The notes under the pieces: generated by a model
The model's input: the letters and a program-made list of their open reading frames with translations, nothing else
What the model was told of the DNA's origin: nothing
Database searches by the model: none
Made by a program: the position numbers and the translations under genes
Shown: one piece after another, positions 27,112-38,497 of the stretch
Numbering within the stretch: the first letter of the stretch is position 1
Layout of the letters: every line of letters starts with the position of its first letter
Source: CAYYAQ01 sp964469555
GTDB lineage: Bacteria; Planctomycetota; UBA1135; UBA2386
Direction of reading: 5' to 3'
Assembly: GCA_964469555.1 (NCBI GenBank)
Contig: CAYYAQ010000004.1
Span: forward strand, 1-64,000
Length of the DNA: 64,000 nt

Positions 27112-28681
27112 ATGCCCGTCCCGAGATCGCGAAAAAAGATCTTGGTCGTCAATACGTACTTCGATGACGCCAGGAAGCCGACCCGCCGACCCACGACGGT
27201 GTTGAAAGCGGTGGGGCCACCGTTCCTCGCAGGAGCGTTCGAACGGTCCATGTGCGAGGTGAAGCTCTACGACGAGCAGTCCAGCGGCCCGCTGGAGAAT
27301 CCAGACCTGCTCGGCTGGCCCGACATGCTGGTCCTCACCGGACTGACCGCGGGGTTCGACCGCATGCTGCACCTGACGGCGTACGCGCGGACGTTGAACT
27401 CGCGAGTCCTCGTCGTCGCGGGCGGCCCCGCCATCCGCTTGCTCCACGACTACTCGAAGAACTTCTTCGACTACTGCTGCAAGGGCGATATCGAAGAGAT
27501 GCTCGAGGTCATCGAGGACGCGTTCGGGAAGGAATACGTCGACCCCGCGATGCGACCCAGGTACGACCTCGCGTACTGGATCCGCTCGTTCGGCCACGTC
27601 GAGGCGACCCGCAACTGCAACTTCAACTGCTCATTCTGCTCGTTGACCGCCGAACACAACAGCTACTTGAAGCTGGACCTCGCCCAACTTCGTCGCCAGA
27701 TCGAAGCGTGCGGCAAGCGGAAGTTCATGTTGTTCATCGACAACAACTTCTACGGCAACGACCGGAACCACTTCCTCGCCCGACTCTCACTGATCAAGGA
27801 GATGCGGCACAAGGGTTGGTTCAGCGGATTCGGCGCGATGGTGACGAGCGACTTCTTCCTGATTCCGGAGAACCTTCAACTGGCGAGGGAAGCAGGCTGC
27901 GAAGCACTCTTCTGTGGCGTCGAGTCATTCGACGCAGAATCGTTGCGACGGTTCAACAAGCGCCAGAACACGATCATCCCGCAGATCCAGATGTTCCGCG
28001 AGTGTCTCGACGCAGGGATCCTGTTGGTCTACGGCTTGATCGCAGACGTTAGCATACGCAGCCTCCGCGAGATTCAGGAGGANNNNNNNNNNCAGTTGCA
28101 GCGAGATCACCCTGCCGACGTTCGTTGTCCTGCCCATTCCGTTCCCCGGCACGCCGATCTTCCGCGAGATCGCGGCGAAGGGAGAGATCCTCCCGAACAC
28201 GCACCTCCGGGATCTCGACGGCACCACGTTGTGCGTGCGCCCTTTGGACCCGATAGGCGAGGTCACCGATTTCGTCCGCGGACTGCAGTCGCTGCGGGGT
28301 CACCGCATGCACGCCCTGACCCACGCGTTCGGGTTCCTGCGCCGCTATCACCGTCCGCTCAACATGCGCCAGTTGGCGATCGGCTTCGCGCGTGACCTCT
28401 CCCTGGCAAGTGTGCCGCTGGACTTCCGCGCCGGCAAGGCCCCTCTCTCCGCGATCATGGGGCGCCGCGGTCGGCCCCGGACCCACCTCAGCACGACCGA
28501 AATCCTCGACGCCACCTACACCCCGGCGTTCCCGGTCGCGTACCGGTACAAGGACTACTTCAAGCCGACGAAGATCACGGACGCCGCCGGCAACCTGGTC
28601 GAAGACCTCGCCGATCAGCTGCTCGAATCCGACGGTTCGAAGCTGCACTCCACAGGCACGGCGCAAGTCAGCGGAACCTGA
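27112..28681 (+). CDS. B12-binding-type radical SAM protein, interrupted by an assembly gap
   Basis: Upstream of the gap: an N-terminal Rossmann-like domain (KKILVVNTYFDDARK; VLTGLTAGFDRML; VLVVAGGPAI) in the place of a cobalamin-binding domain, then the radical SAM cluster motif RNCNFNCSFCS (CxxxCxxC, about residues 169-176) and the barrel (LFIDNNFYGNDRNHF, CGVESFDAESLRRFNKRQN). Downstream of the gap the protein continues in another frame: EITLPTFVVLPIPFPGTP, then a C-terminal helical region to the stop at 28679-28681. The frame change at 28083-28092 means the true gap is a multiple of three, not ten. It resembles class B radical SAM enzymes of lipid or tetrapyrrole modification; the substrate is unknown. 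The N-terminal domain lacks an obvious cobalamin DxHxxG motif, so B12 binding is uncertain. Confidence 0.78.
28083..28092. other. Assembly gap (10 N)
   Basis: A placeholder inside the radical SAM gene. The coding frame differs on its two sides, showing that the real missing length is not ten bases. Confidence 0.97.
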
Positions 28682-28723
28682 GCAGGAGCGGACGCCGGGC
28701 GGCGACGGGTGTATGGTGCGGCA

Positions 28724-29164
28724 ATGCGGGTCTCCCTCACCACTCTTGCACTCGTGGCGGTGACGCTTGCCACCACCGCGGTGGCCCAGATCCGGTTCAC
28801 GAGCCCGCGCGGTTTCCTTTCGAAGGAGGGCGCCGACATGTGTCACTTGATGGGTGCCCTGGAGTACGGTCGTCACGACATCCTGGACGGCGAGCATCGC
28901 GGGAAGCCGTTCGTGATGAAGGAACTGGCGTTTCGCGCGGACTATCGCCAGCACTTCGCGGGCGGACGCACCTGGGCGAACGCCGGGCTACGGATGGCCG
29001 AGTGCGACATGCCCAAATATGAAGTGGCGTTCTCGAAGGTGGCGACGAGTTGGCAGCTGCGCTATCCGAACCGGTCCGGCGAACTCCTTCGAAGAGCTGC
29101 CGGTGATGCGAATCACGAACTGAGTAGTCGGCAGCGAACTTCGACGCGGAATCCTAGGGGGTGA
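28724..29164 (+). CDS. Small secreted protein, probably 3'-truncated or frameshifted
   Basis: The first 110 residues look genuine: a signal peptide (MRVSLTTLALVAVTLATTAVAQ) and a mature start FTSPRGFLSKEGADMCHLMG with a conserved-looking H/G-rich block typical of larger secreted proteins in this group. After about KVATSW the reading turns basic and unlikely (NRSGELLRRAAG, SSRQRTSTRNPRG). A neighbouring frame over 29067-29123 reads TGPANSFEELPVMRITN and then stops, which looks more protein-like. This suggests a frameshift or internal deletion near 29050. The function is unknown. The open frame also overlaps the convergent neighbour's last bases by 11. Confidence 0.55.
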   Translation: MRVSLTTLALVAVTLATTAVAQIRFTSPRGFLSKEGADMCHLMGALEYGRHDILDGEHRGKPFVMKELAFRADYRQHFAGGRTWANAGLRMAECDMPKYEVAFSKVATSWQLRYPNRSGELLRRAAGDANHELSSRQRTSTRNPRG

Positions 29165-29594
29165 TCGTGACCGACAGCGCGCCGTGCAGATAGATGCACT
29201 TCGGGCTCGCGTTCTCGATACAGCCCGTCTGGATGCAGACCTTCTGCCCGACGAGAGACCGATCCCTTGGGATGAGCACCCGGAGCGAGGTCGCGTACAG
29301 GACGATGATCGGTCGGCAACCGAGGATGCAGGCGCGACCGCAAGCCAGAGGAACGGGAAGCGCCACGTTCAATCCCGCGGTGCCGATGACGATGAACCGG
29401 GCGGCGCCGCGGGTGCGGCACGGTCCGGCGGTGACGCCAAAGCCCTTGCCGAGGCCGGGGCTTCCGGCGGGGGTCGGGTACGCGGCGTTCGGGCAGCCGG
29501 TCTTCGGTATCCTTGCGACCTGGGATGCAGCGGACGCGGAGAAGACCGTGGCCGCCACCAGGACCGCCGTGAAGGACAAGAACTTGCCAATCAT
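29154..29594 (-). CDS. Small secreted cysteine-containing protein
   Basis: A 146-residue exported protein. The start at 29594 is supported by a good Shine-Dalgarno (AAGGAG, six bases upstream) and a clean signal peptide (MIGKFLSFTAVLVAATVFSASA). The mature part carries seven or eight cysteines in pairs (KTGCPNAAYPTPAGSPGLG, ACGRACILGC, CIQTGC, KCIYLHG), suggesting disulfides, in a beta-rich fold. The GLGKGF stretch is shared in style with the C-terminal modules of other secreted proteins here. No enzyme motif is seen. The ribosome site makes this one of the better-supported small genes. Confidence 0.75.
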   Translation of the reverse strand: MIGKFLSFTAVLVAATVFSASAASQVARIPKTGCPNAAYPTPAGSPGLGKGFGVTAGPCRTRGAARFIVIGTAGLNVALPVPLACGRACILGCRPIIVLYATSLRVLIPRDRSLVGQKVCIQTGCIENASPKCIYLHGALSVTITP

Positions 29595-29694
29595 GATGTC
29601 TCCTTTGGTATGGTGGGTGGTGAATCGGCAGGCGTCGGTGTTGTGTGTCCCGGCATGCAACGATCGTCGGGCCTAATCGGCCGAAACCGCGTAA

Positions 29695-30477
29695 TCAGCC
29701 GCGGTTGGAGCCCAAGGCCCGAAGACGACGGTACTTCACCCAGTCGTAGTACCCGGCCATCCACGCGATCGCGAATCCGCGCCATCCATCGAGGAAGCCC
29801 AGTTGGAACAGGATGCTCTTGATCGCCGCCGCCGGCGGTCGCATCAGCGGGTCCCACACGGCGGCGCGACGACCGCGGTCGTGCATCGCCTGCGCCGCGA
29901 TCTTCGTGAAGGACTCGATCGTGCTCTTGTGGTGGGCGAAGTCCCGGTAGCTCAAGTGCTCGATCGCCCCACGGAGCTTCGTCGTCGCCGCGCCGGGATC
30001 GACCTCGACGCGGTCGTGCGGGTTGGTCCCCCCCCACTTCGCCTGCCGCCGGTCGAACAGGCGAATCTTGCGCTCCGGGCCGAACATCCCGTGGTTCACG
30101 ACTCGACCGAGGTAGTGGTTGCGGCGCTCCACCTCGTACGCCGATGCTGGCCATCCGCTCGATCGCAGCACCTCGATCTCTTCGCGCAACGCATCGGTCA
30201 CCCGTTCGTCGGCATCGAGGCAGAGCACGCGGTCGTGGGTCGCCGCGTCGACCGCGAGCTGCTTCTGCTCCTTGTGTCCAGGAAACGGCGTGTTCACCAG
30301 AACGCGAGCGCCCGCCGCTTCCGCGAGCTCACGGGTACGGTCTTCACTGCCGCTGTCGACGACGAGGACCTCGTCACAGAATGCGAGCGACGCCACGCAA
30401 TCCGCGATCCGGTCCTCCTCCTGGAACGCGATCACGCAGCCGGAGATCGGAAAGGCGTTCACGTCCGTCGCCGTCAC
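29695..30477 (-). CDS. Family 2 glycosyltransferase, WaaE/KdtX-like
   Basis: A 260-residue cytoplasmic glycosyltransferase of the GT2 fold. It begins ISGCVIAFQEEDRIADC and continues EVLVVDSGSEDRT, with the metal-binding DxD in LCLDADERV; GGTNPHDRVEV and HLSYRDFAHHKSTIESF are the blocks shared with the LPS-core glycosyltransferases of the WaaE type. The C-terminal amphipathic helices suggest membrane association. The start is GTG at 30477, overlapping the upstream gene's stop (GTGA), so both GT2 genes are probably translated together. It likely extends a lipid-linked saccharide such as lipopolysaccharide core. Confidence 0.82.
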   Translation of the reverse strand: MTATDVNAFPISGCVIAFQEEDRIADCVASLAFCDEVLVVDSGSEDRTRELAEAAGARVLVNTPFPGHKEQKQLAVDAATHDRVLCLDADERVTDALREEIEVLRSSGWPASAYEVERRNHYLGRVVNHGMFGPERKIRLFDRRQAKWGGTNPHDRVEVDPGAATTKLRGAIEHLSYRDFAHHKSTIESFTKIAAQAMHDRGRRAAVWDPLMRPPAAAIKSILFQLGFLDGWRGFAIAWMAGYYDWVKYRRLRALGSNRG

Positions 30478-31349
30478 CCGGTCGCCGCTTCCGGTTGCAC
30501 GATGCCGAACTCGCAGGTCGTGGCGTATCGCCGGCTGTCGTAGTAATCGTAGTTCGGCTCGGCGCGCACCACCTCCGGCAGGTTGCGCCGCGGATCCAGG
30601 TCGTGCGAGCAGTGGAACACCCAGTTGTGCCCCCACAGCGAGCGTCCCTTGAACCCCGCGTTGCGCAGGCGGTTGCGGATGTCCGAGTCCTCCTTGCTGA
30701 ATCCATCGAACTTCTCGTCGAACCCGTTCACGGCGATGAGGCTCTCCCGCGTCGCAGCCCAGTTGCCGCCGAGGATCTTCGGCTTCTTCCGCTGGCCGAG
30801 GAACTTGTAGATGAGCTCCTTGCGGTGGATCTTCTTGAACTCCTTGCGCTCCGCAGGCGTGCACACGTCGTCAATCTGCCCCGACGCGATCTGATCGAGG
30901 GTCAACGCCCGCGTCCGCTCGAGGGGCATGCGCACGTAGCCCGCGGTCGCGAAGTCGACACCGCGGTCACCACTGAGCGCCCGCACCATGCTCTTCGCCC
31001 ACCAGGGTGGCGGGACACAGTCACCGTCGAGGAACAGCACGCATCGTCCCTTGGCCTTCCGGATCGCGTTGTTGAGCGCGCGAGACTTGCGAAAACCCTG
31101 ATCCTCCTGCGTGGTGAAGACCACGGGAAACGAGGCGCGCTCGGCGAAGGCATCGACGAGTTCCCGCGTGTCGGGTTGCGAACCGTCATCACCGATGAGG
31201 AGTTCGTCCATCGCCAGCGTCTGCGTGAGCAGACCCTCGAGAACCAGGGCGAGGGCATTCGGCTGGTTGTAGCTGCTGATGATCAGGCTGGTGTCGGTCA
31301 CGTCGGTCGGACAATAAGCGGCGCGGATTCGAGTTTCCTCGGTAGCCAC
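30474..31349 (-). CDS. Family 2 glycosyltransferase
   Basis: A 291-residue GT2 enzyme. Motifs: TSLIISSYNQPNALALVL, ELLIGDDGSQPDTRELV for the nucleotide-sugar site, KSRALNNAIRKAKG, LFLDGDCVPPPWW with the DxD-like metal site, and a C-terminal acceptor region GGNWAATRESLIAVNGFDE followed by KEDSDIRNRL that matches the galactosyltransferase C-terminal domain. The annotated start is GTG at 31349; a second GTG at 31301, right before TDTSLIISSY, is equally possible because homology starts there. It is coupled to the next GT2 gene by a four-base overlap. The sugar and acceptor are unknown. Confidence 0.82.
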   Translation of the reverse strand: MATEETRIRAAYCPTDVTDTSLIISSYNQPNALALVLEGLLTQTLAMDELLIGDDGSQPDTRELVDAFAERASFPVVFTTQEDQGFRKSRALNNAIRKAKGRCVLFLDGDCVPPPWWAKSMVRALSGDRGVDFATAGYVRMPLERTRALTLDQIASGQIDDVCTPAERKEFKKIHRKELIYKFLGQRKKPKILGGNWAATRESLIAVNGFDEKFDGFSKEDSDIRNRLRNAGFKGRSLWGHNWVFHCSHDLDPRRNLPEVVRAEPNYDYYDSRRYATTCEFGIVQPEAATG

Positions 31350-31378
31350 CGTGCGGCGGCCAGGATTTTGCGCGAATG

Positions 31379-31900
31379 TCAGTCCTCGAGCAACCGCACC
31401 AGGATCTCCTGGAGAATCGAGAGCCTGACGATGGAGATCTGCTTTTCGGGGTCCAAATCGTCGTCCACCTCGCGGTCGACGTCCTCCGCGGTGAGGCCGT
31501 CGAGAATGAAGATCGCATGGGTGCCCGCCTGCAGAGTACTGATCCAGGCCGACACGTGGGCGGCGGGGATCCAGACATTGAACAGGGTCTGGTGCGAGAG
31601 GCGCTTCTCATCCTCCTCGATGTCGCCAGTTGGTTCGAAGTCAGGGGCGACGATCTCGAGACTCTGAAGGTCGCCGCGCACGATCTCGGTCCGCTTCGCG
31701 ATGAGGTGTTCGAGGGACGATCCGAGGGCTTCGCGCCACTCCTTGTCCTCCTGTTCGTCCTCGTAGGCCTTCGGCAGCAGCCTTGCCCGCACGTCGGGAT
31801 TGTCGCTCTCGATCCACTCGGGCAGGCACAGAAGCGTGTCGACTACCCACATGGGCATCTCCTGCAGCCAGACCCCCTCGTCTTCCCTCTCGATGTGCAT
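31379..31900 (-). CDS. DUF2017-like protein encoded next to clpS
   Basis: A 173-residue acidic protein. The segment RLLPKAYEDEQEDKEWREALGSSLEHLIAKRTEI and the later VSAWISTLQAGTHAIFI resemble DUF2017 proteins, which in Actinobacteria are encoded directly after clpS. Here too the gene begins 10 bases after the clpS stop, which supports the assignment. The start at 31900 (MHIEREDEGVW) follows the usual N-terminal pattern; longer versions overlap clpS. The function is unknown, but the conserved neighbourhood suggests a part in N-degron delivery to ClpAP/ClpCP. Confidence 0.6.
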   Translation of the reverse strand: MHIEREDEGVWLQEMPMWVVDTLLCLPEWIESDNPDVRARLLPKAYEDEQEDKEWREALGSSLEHLIAKRTEIVRGDLQSLEIVAPDFEPTGDIEEDEKRLSHQTLFNVWIPAAHVSAWISTLQAGTHAIFILDGLTAEDVDREVDDDLDPEKQISIVRLSILQEILVRLLED

Positions 31901-31910
31901 CAGCGGTAGT

Positions 31911-32249
31911 TCAATCCCCTTCGCTCCGCTCGAGGTGGGCCAAGAGGTGCTTGCCGTGCAACTTGTGCACGAACAGTTCGGCCTGCTCGCGATCTCCGGT
32001 CCAGACAACGGACCGCCCCGTACTGTGTACTTCCATCATCAGTTGGTGGGCCTTTCCCTGAGCGTAGCTGAAGATCTCCATGAAGGCCTTCACGACGTAG
32101 ATCATCGTCGTGACCGGGTCGTCGTGCACAATGACGTTCCAAGGCGTGGACAGCTTGGTGACGGTGTCCGTCTCCGGCTGTTCCACGGTCTTCGTGCCGC
32201 TCGCGTTCGCGGCCAGGCGGGGGGCGATCCACTCGTGCATGAGCGTCAT
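31911..32249 (-). CDS. clpS: ATP-dependent Clp protease adaptor ClpS
   Basis: A 112-residue ClpS. The fold's core is intact: PWNVIVHDDPVTTMIYVVKAF, with the DD pair that binds the alpha-amino group of N-degron substrates, then the helix in FSYAQGKAHQLMMEVHSTGRSVV and the closing HKLHGKHLLAHLE. ClpS presents proteins with destabilising N-terminal residues to the Clp AAA+ unfoldase. The N-terminal 35 residues are variable, as in the family. The gene is divergent from the MATE transporter and is followed by the DUF2017-like gene. Confidence 0.92.
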   Translation of the reverse strand: MTLMHEWIAPRLAANASGTKTVEQPETDTVTKLSTPWNVIVHDDPVTTMIYVVKAFMEIFSYAQGKAHQLMMEVHSTGRSVVWTGDREQAELFVHKLHGKHLLAHLERSEGD

Positions 32250-32366
32250 GGTACGGGAGGCGAAGCGCGGATTGAATAGACTCTGATCTCTTCGACAATC
32301 CGCGAGTTCGTGCGTTGGGAATCGGCGATCAAAACGCCCTCGAGGGTGGTAGAAGTCTGCACCTCG

Positions 32367-33770
32367 ATGCCCACCAAGAGCCTGAACGCCCTCGCGACAC
32401 CGCTGGTGATCTCCTTCACCTTCAGGTTCATGTTCACTTTAGTGGATCTGGTGTTCGTGCGGGCCATCAAAGACGAGGCGCCCGAGGGGGTCGCCGCGAT
32501 CGGAGTCTTCATCCCGATCCAGACCCTGTTCATCGCGATCTGGGTCGGGCTTTCGGCGGGTTTCACGGCATCGATCAGCCAGGCGTTCGGCAAGAGGGAC
32601 GAGAATCGGGTGCGTGCCCTGAAACGGGCGATGATCTGGCTCCACCTGGCGCTGGTGCCGGTTCTCCTGGGGTTTGCGGCCATCATCTACCTGGCGACGC
32701 CGCTCCTGAACCTCAAGCCGGACCTCGAGCGGGACTTCCTCACGTACTCGCTCATTCTCGTCTGCGCGATGCCGTTCTCGGGTTTCCTGTCGATCTACCC
32801 CGACTCGATCGTGAAGGCGCACCACGACACGATCAGCACGATGAAGGCCGGCATCTTCTCGACGCTCGCGAACGTGTCGCTCAACGCCCTGTTCATCTTC
32901 GTCTTCGACTGGGGCATCGCCGGCATCGCCCTGGCGACGGTGTTCTCGCGCTACGCGGGGCTGGGCTACGCCGCGTTCCGTACACACATACTGGAAAGGG
33001 CGCGTCTCGCGGGAGTGGACGGGGAGGTCTGGGACCGCGGACCATCGACGTGGAGCCGGCAACCCATGCGCGAAATCCTCGCGCTCGGCCTCCCCGGGTG
33101 CCTCGCCTTTGCACTCGTCTTCGGGGAGGAGTGGACCCTGACGGTACTGCTGACCCGCGAAGCCGACTCCGAGGTCTACCTTGCGGCAGTCGCCGTCTAC
33201 AACCGATTGGCGAGCCTGGCGATCATGCCCGCGGTCGCGACTGCCGTGGCTGTACTCCCGTTCGTCGCGCGTCTGGCCGCAGAGAATCGCGTGTCGGAAG
33301 TGCGCCGCGACCTCTGGCGCAGCACGGTCATGTCAACCGGACTCGTGCTGGCGATCGCGATCCCCGTCGGATGGCTCTTCCCCGGCGCACTCGCCGAGTT
33401 CTTCGTGGGCGATCGGGCCGCGAAGGCAGGGGCAAACATGACGATCTACCTCGCGCTCATTCCCGCTGTCGTCGTCCTCGCGCTGCCGTACGTGCTGATG
33501 CGCCCCGTCTTCGAAGCGCTCGGCATGCCTCGGATCGGCGTGCGCGTCAGCGTGATCAAGTCACTCGGATTCTGCGTCCCGCTGCTGGTAGCAGGGTATT
33601 TCACGGCGAAGACGCTCGATGGCGACCCGCTGCTCGGCATCATCATCGGCGTGATGGTGGGACAGCTTCTGGCCTCGCTCGTCACGGTGTGGTTCTGCCG
33701 CAAGCTCCTGGCGACGAGCGGAGAGACCGATTCCGAGCCCGCGCCTGCGAGAAACACCGAATCGGTGTAA
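32367..33770 (+). CDS. MATE-family efflux transporter
   Basis: A 467-residue membrane protein with twelve predicted helices in two sixfold halves. ATPLVISFTFRFMFTLVDLVFV opens the first half; FIPIQTLFIAIWVGLSAGFTASISQAFGKRDE matches the MATE domain's conserved region. These carriers export organic cations or lipid-like compounds using Na+ or H+. The start at 32367 (ATG, MPTKSLNALATP) is preferred to the GTG at 32310 because the extra 19 residues lack conservation-like features. Its substrate cannot be read. The end is followed by an inverted repeat (see terminator). Confidence 0.82.
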   Translation: MPTKSLNALATPLVISFTFRFMFTLVDLVFVRAIKDEAPEGVAAIGVFIPIQTLFIAIWVGLSAGFTASISQAFGKRDENRVRALKRAMIWLHLALVPVLLGFAAIIYLATPLLNLKPDLERDFLTYSLILVCAMPFSGFLSIYPDSIVKAHHDTISTMKAGIFSTLANVSLNALFIFVFDWGIAGIALATVFSRYAGLGYAAFRTHILERARLAGVDGEVWDRGPSTWSRQPMREILALGLPGCLAFALVFGEEWTLTVLLTREADSEVYLAAVAVYNRLASLAIMPAVATAVAVLPFVARLAAENRVSEVRRDLWRSTVMSTGLVLAIAIPVGWLFPGALAEFFVGDRAAKAGANMTIYLALIPAVVVLALPYVLMRPVFEALGMPRIGVRVSVIKSLGFCVPLLVAGYFTAKTLDGDPLLGIIIGVMVGQLLASLVTVWFCRKLLATSGETDSEPAPARNTESV

Positions 33771-33778
33771 CCGAACCC

Positions 33779-33808
33779 GCATCGCCACCCACTGGGGGGT
33801 GGAGATGC
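33779..33808 (+). terminator. Stem-loop between convergent genes (MATE and egtD)
   Basis: GCATC pairs with GATGC and CCACCC with GGGTGG around the loop ACTGGG, with one G-A mismatch between the two stems. It starts 8 bases after the MATE stop. There is no U tract, so it may act as a factor-dependent or bidirectional terminator, or just protect the 3' end. Confidence 0.5.
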
Positions 33809-33878
33809 CGACATGCCCGGACGAGACGGCGCGGCGTGCGGTTCGCTGCCGACAAGACAGCCTATCGGGCCTTCGCTC

Positions 33879-34931
33879 CTACCCGAGGATGGCCTTCGCG
33901 TGTGGATGCCCGGGGCGAAGGAACAGGTAGACGACGAACCAACCGTCGTCGTCGCTGAACGCCTGTGCGCACTGCAGTGGGAATCCGGCAGGTGCGACGA
34001 TCCGTTCGACGGCGTGGAAATCGTACTTCTGAGAGTGCTCCGTGATGATCCACTCGCCCTTGGCGAAGGAGAACTCGTGGTCACCGACCTTGATCACCTG
34101 TTCCTTCTTGCTGATCAGGCGCATTTCGATCCGGCTGGCAACGTCGTCGAACACCGCTTCGTGTTCGAATCCATCGATGTCGACTTCGGCGCCGAGCTCG
34201 CTGCGCATGCGCTCGAAGAGGTTCAGGTTGAACCGCGCCGTCACCCCAGCCGCGTCATTGTACGCCCAGTGCAGATCGTCGATGGTCTTGTGTTTTTGAT
34301 GCGAATCCTCGATCCCGTGGTGCTCGGCCGGGTAGCGGTCCACTCCCAGAATGAGCGCCCCGTCCTCGCCGACGCATCTTGCGACCATCGTGAGGAACTC
34401 CCTGGCTTCGTCCCCGCTGAAGTTGCCGATCGTCGAGCCGGGGAAGTAGGCCACGGTGCACCTGCTCTCCACTGTCTCCGGAGGCAACTCGAAGTCCTGG
34501 GTGTAGTCCGCACAAAGCGGCTGCACGACGGTTTCGGGATACTCTTCCTGCACGCGAATCGCGTTCTCGACCAGGTGTTCACGACTGATGTCGATCGGCA
34601 CGTAACTCGCGGGCTGCGTCAGGGCGGTGAGCAGGAGGCGTGTCTTCACGCTTGAGCCACTGCCAAACTCCACCAACCGAACCCTCTCGCCCAGGGTTCG
34701 CGCCATCACCCCGGCCATGTCCTCCATGATTTGAGTCTCCAACCGCGTGGGGTAGTACTCCGAGAGCCTCGTGATCTCGCCGAAGATGTCCGCGCCCTTG
34801 GCGTCGTAGAAGAACTTGCACGGGATCGTCTTCGGTCGCTGGGACAGTCCGGCGACGACCTGCTCGAGGAAACTCTCGACCACGGGTTCCAGGTCGTAGA
34901 GACGGACCTTGCCGAAATCGACGACCTTCAA
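33879..34931 (-). CDS. egtD: L-histidine N-alpha-methyltransferase (EgtD family)
   Basis: A 350-residue SAM-dependent methyltransferase that trimethylates histidine to hercynine, the first step of ergothioneine biosynthesis. It matches EgtD throughout: KTIPCKFFYDAKGADIFGEIT, EYYPTRLETQIM, LVEFGSGSSVKTRLLL (SAM motif), YVPIDISREHL, VAYFPGSTIGNFS and YNDAAGVTARFNLNLF. The translation start is TTG at 34931, overlapping the upstream gene's TGA stop (TTGA). No EgtB or EgtC homologue is nearby, so either ergothioneine is completed elsewhere in the genome or hercynine is the product. Confidence 0.88.
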   Translation of the reverse strand: MKVVDFGKVRLYDLEPVVESFLEQVVAGLSQRPKTIPCKFFYDAKGADIFGEITRLSEYYPTRLETQIMEDMAGVMARTLGERVRLVEFGSGSSVKTRLLLTALTQPASYVPIDISREHLVENAIRVQEEYPETVVQPLCADYTQDFELPPETVESRCTVAYFPGSTIGNFSGDEAREFLTMVARCVGEDGALILGVDRYPAEHHGIEDSHQKHKTIDDLHWAYNDAAGVTARFNLNLFERMRSELGAEVDIDGFEHEAVFDDVASRIEMRLISKKEQVIKVGDHEFSFAKGEWIITEHSQKYDFHAVERIVAPAGFPLQCAQAFSDDDGWFVVYLFLRPGHPHAKAILG

Positions 34932-35257
34932 GTTGTCTCCTGACCCTCTTCGAGCGCGTCGCTCTCAGACTCTTGTTCGGGCTCGCTGTCGATCACCCAC
35001 GAGACGACCCAGCCGTTCTTGTCCTTGCAGAGGTCCAGGGAGACGTCCGGGGCGTCAGCGAGAGGCCAGGTCTCGCACTCGGTTTCGAGGAGTTCGTCGG
35101 CCTGGTCGAGGGCCTTCTCGCCGAGCTTCGCGGTCGGAACCGGGTGCTGTCCGGTCAGCCGAGTCGGGACGAGTACGCCACTGCGCGGGTGGTAGCGGCG
35201 GTGTACCGCGTCAGACATCTCCGCCATCAGGGCGCGGGCGATAGCGTTCGCATCCAT
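34928..35257 (-). CDS. Small acidic protein of unknown family, coupled to egtD
   Basis: A 109-residue soluble protein. The N-terminal half (NAIARALMAEMSDAVHRRYHP) is helical, the middle has LVPTRLTGQHPVPTAKLGEKAL, and the tail EPEQESESDALEEGQETT is strongly acidic. The gene's stop overlaps the TTG start of egtD, so it is in the same transcript. I do not recognise a family, and nothing specific links it to ergothioneine beyond position. Confidence 0.6.
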   Translation of the reverse strand: MDANAIARALMAEMSDAVHRRYHPRSGVLVPTRLTGQHPVPTAKLGEKALDQADELLETECETWPLADAPDVSLDLCKDKNGWVVSWVIDSEPEQESESDALEEGQETT

Positions 35258-35281
35258 GAGGAAATCATAGGTGTTTCGTTT

Positions 35282-35696
35282 TCACAGACCAGCGAGCTTG
35301 ATGATCGCTCGCCACTCCTTCTTGGTCACGGGTTGCACTGACAACCTGGAGCCACGGCGAAGGCGCATCATGTCATCCAGCGCGGATCACCGGGATCGCT
35401 GTCCTTGTCGAAGTGCCGAAGTGCTTGTCGCCCGGATCGAACGCGGTGTGATCCGGGTATCCCTCCTTGACCACCTTGGCGATGCCGGTGATCCCCATGG
35501 GCTTCGCGTTCGAGTGGTAGAACAACACGCCGTCGCCCTTCTTGATCTCGTCGCGAAGCAGGTTGCGGGCCTGGAAGTTTCGCACGCCGTCCCAGTGGGT
35601 CCGCTTTCTTGGTGACGAGCGCAGCTCGTCGAACGAGAACGTGGTCGGCTCGGACTTGAACAACCAGAAACGACCGGTGTCGGGCAGCGTGGGCAT
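35282..35696 (-). pseudogene. EVE-domain protein gene, broken by an 8-bp duplication and a deletion
   Basis: The intact beginning (MPTLPDTGRFWLFKSEPTTF, then HWDGVRNFQARNLL and GDGVLFYHSNAKPMGITGIA) is a normal EVE domain, a PUA-like fold that recognises modified bases. After FDPGDKHF the frame is lost. The plus strand at 35409-35424 holds CGAAGTGC twice in tandem; removing one copy restores KHFDKDSDPGDPRW, the expected family sequence. About 75 bases of the following strand region are also missing: the next recognisable part, MMRLRRGSRLSVQPVTKKEW, is in yet another frame and runs to a stop at 35282-35284. The lesions could be real or assembly artefacts. An intact gene would make about 155 residues. 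Confidence 0.8.
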
Positions 35697-35806
35697 GGCG
35701 GGAGTATCGTGATCGCCCCTCGAATCGACAAGCTTGGTTCGCGGGAGCGAAGTGGTAGAATCAGCGGTTTCCAGCCAATCTCCGCCCGAGCCTGACCCTA
35801 GCCACG

Positions 35807-38497
<2,691 letters not shown>

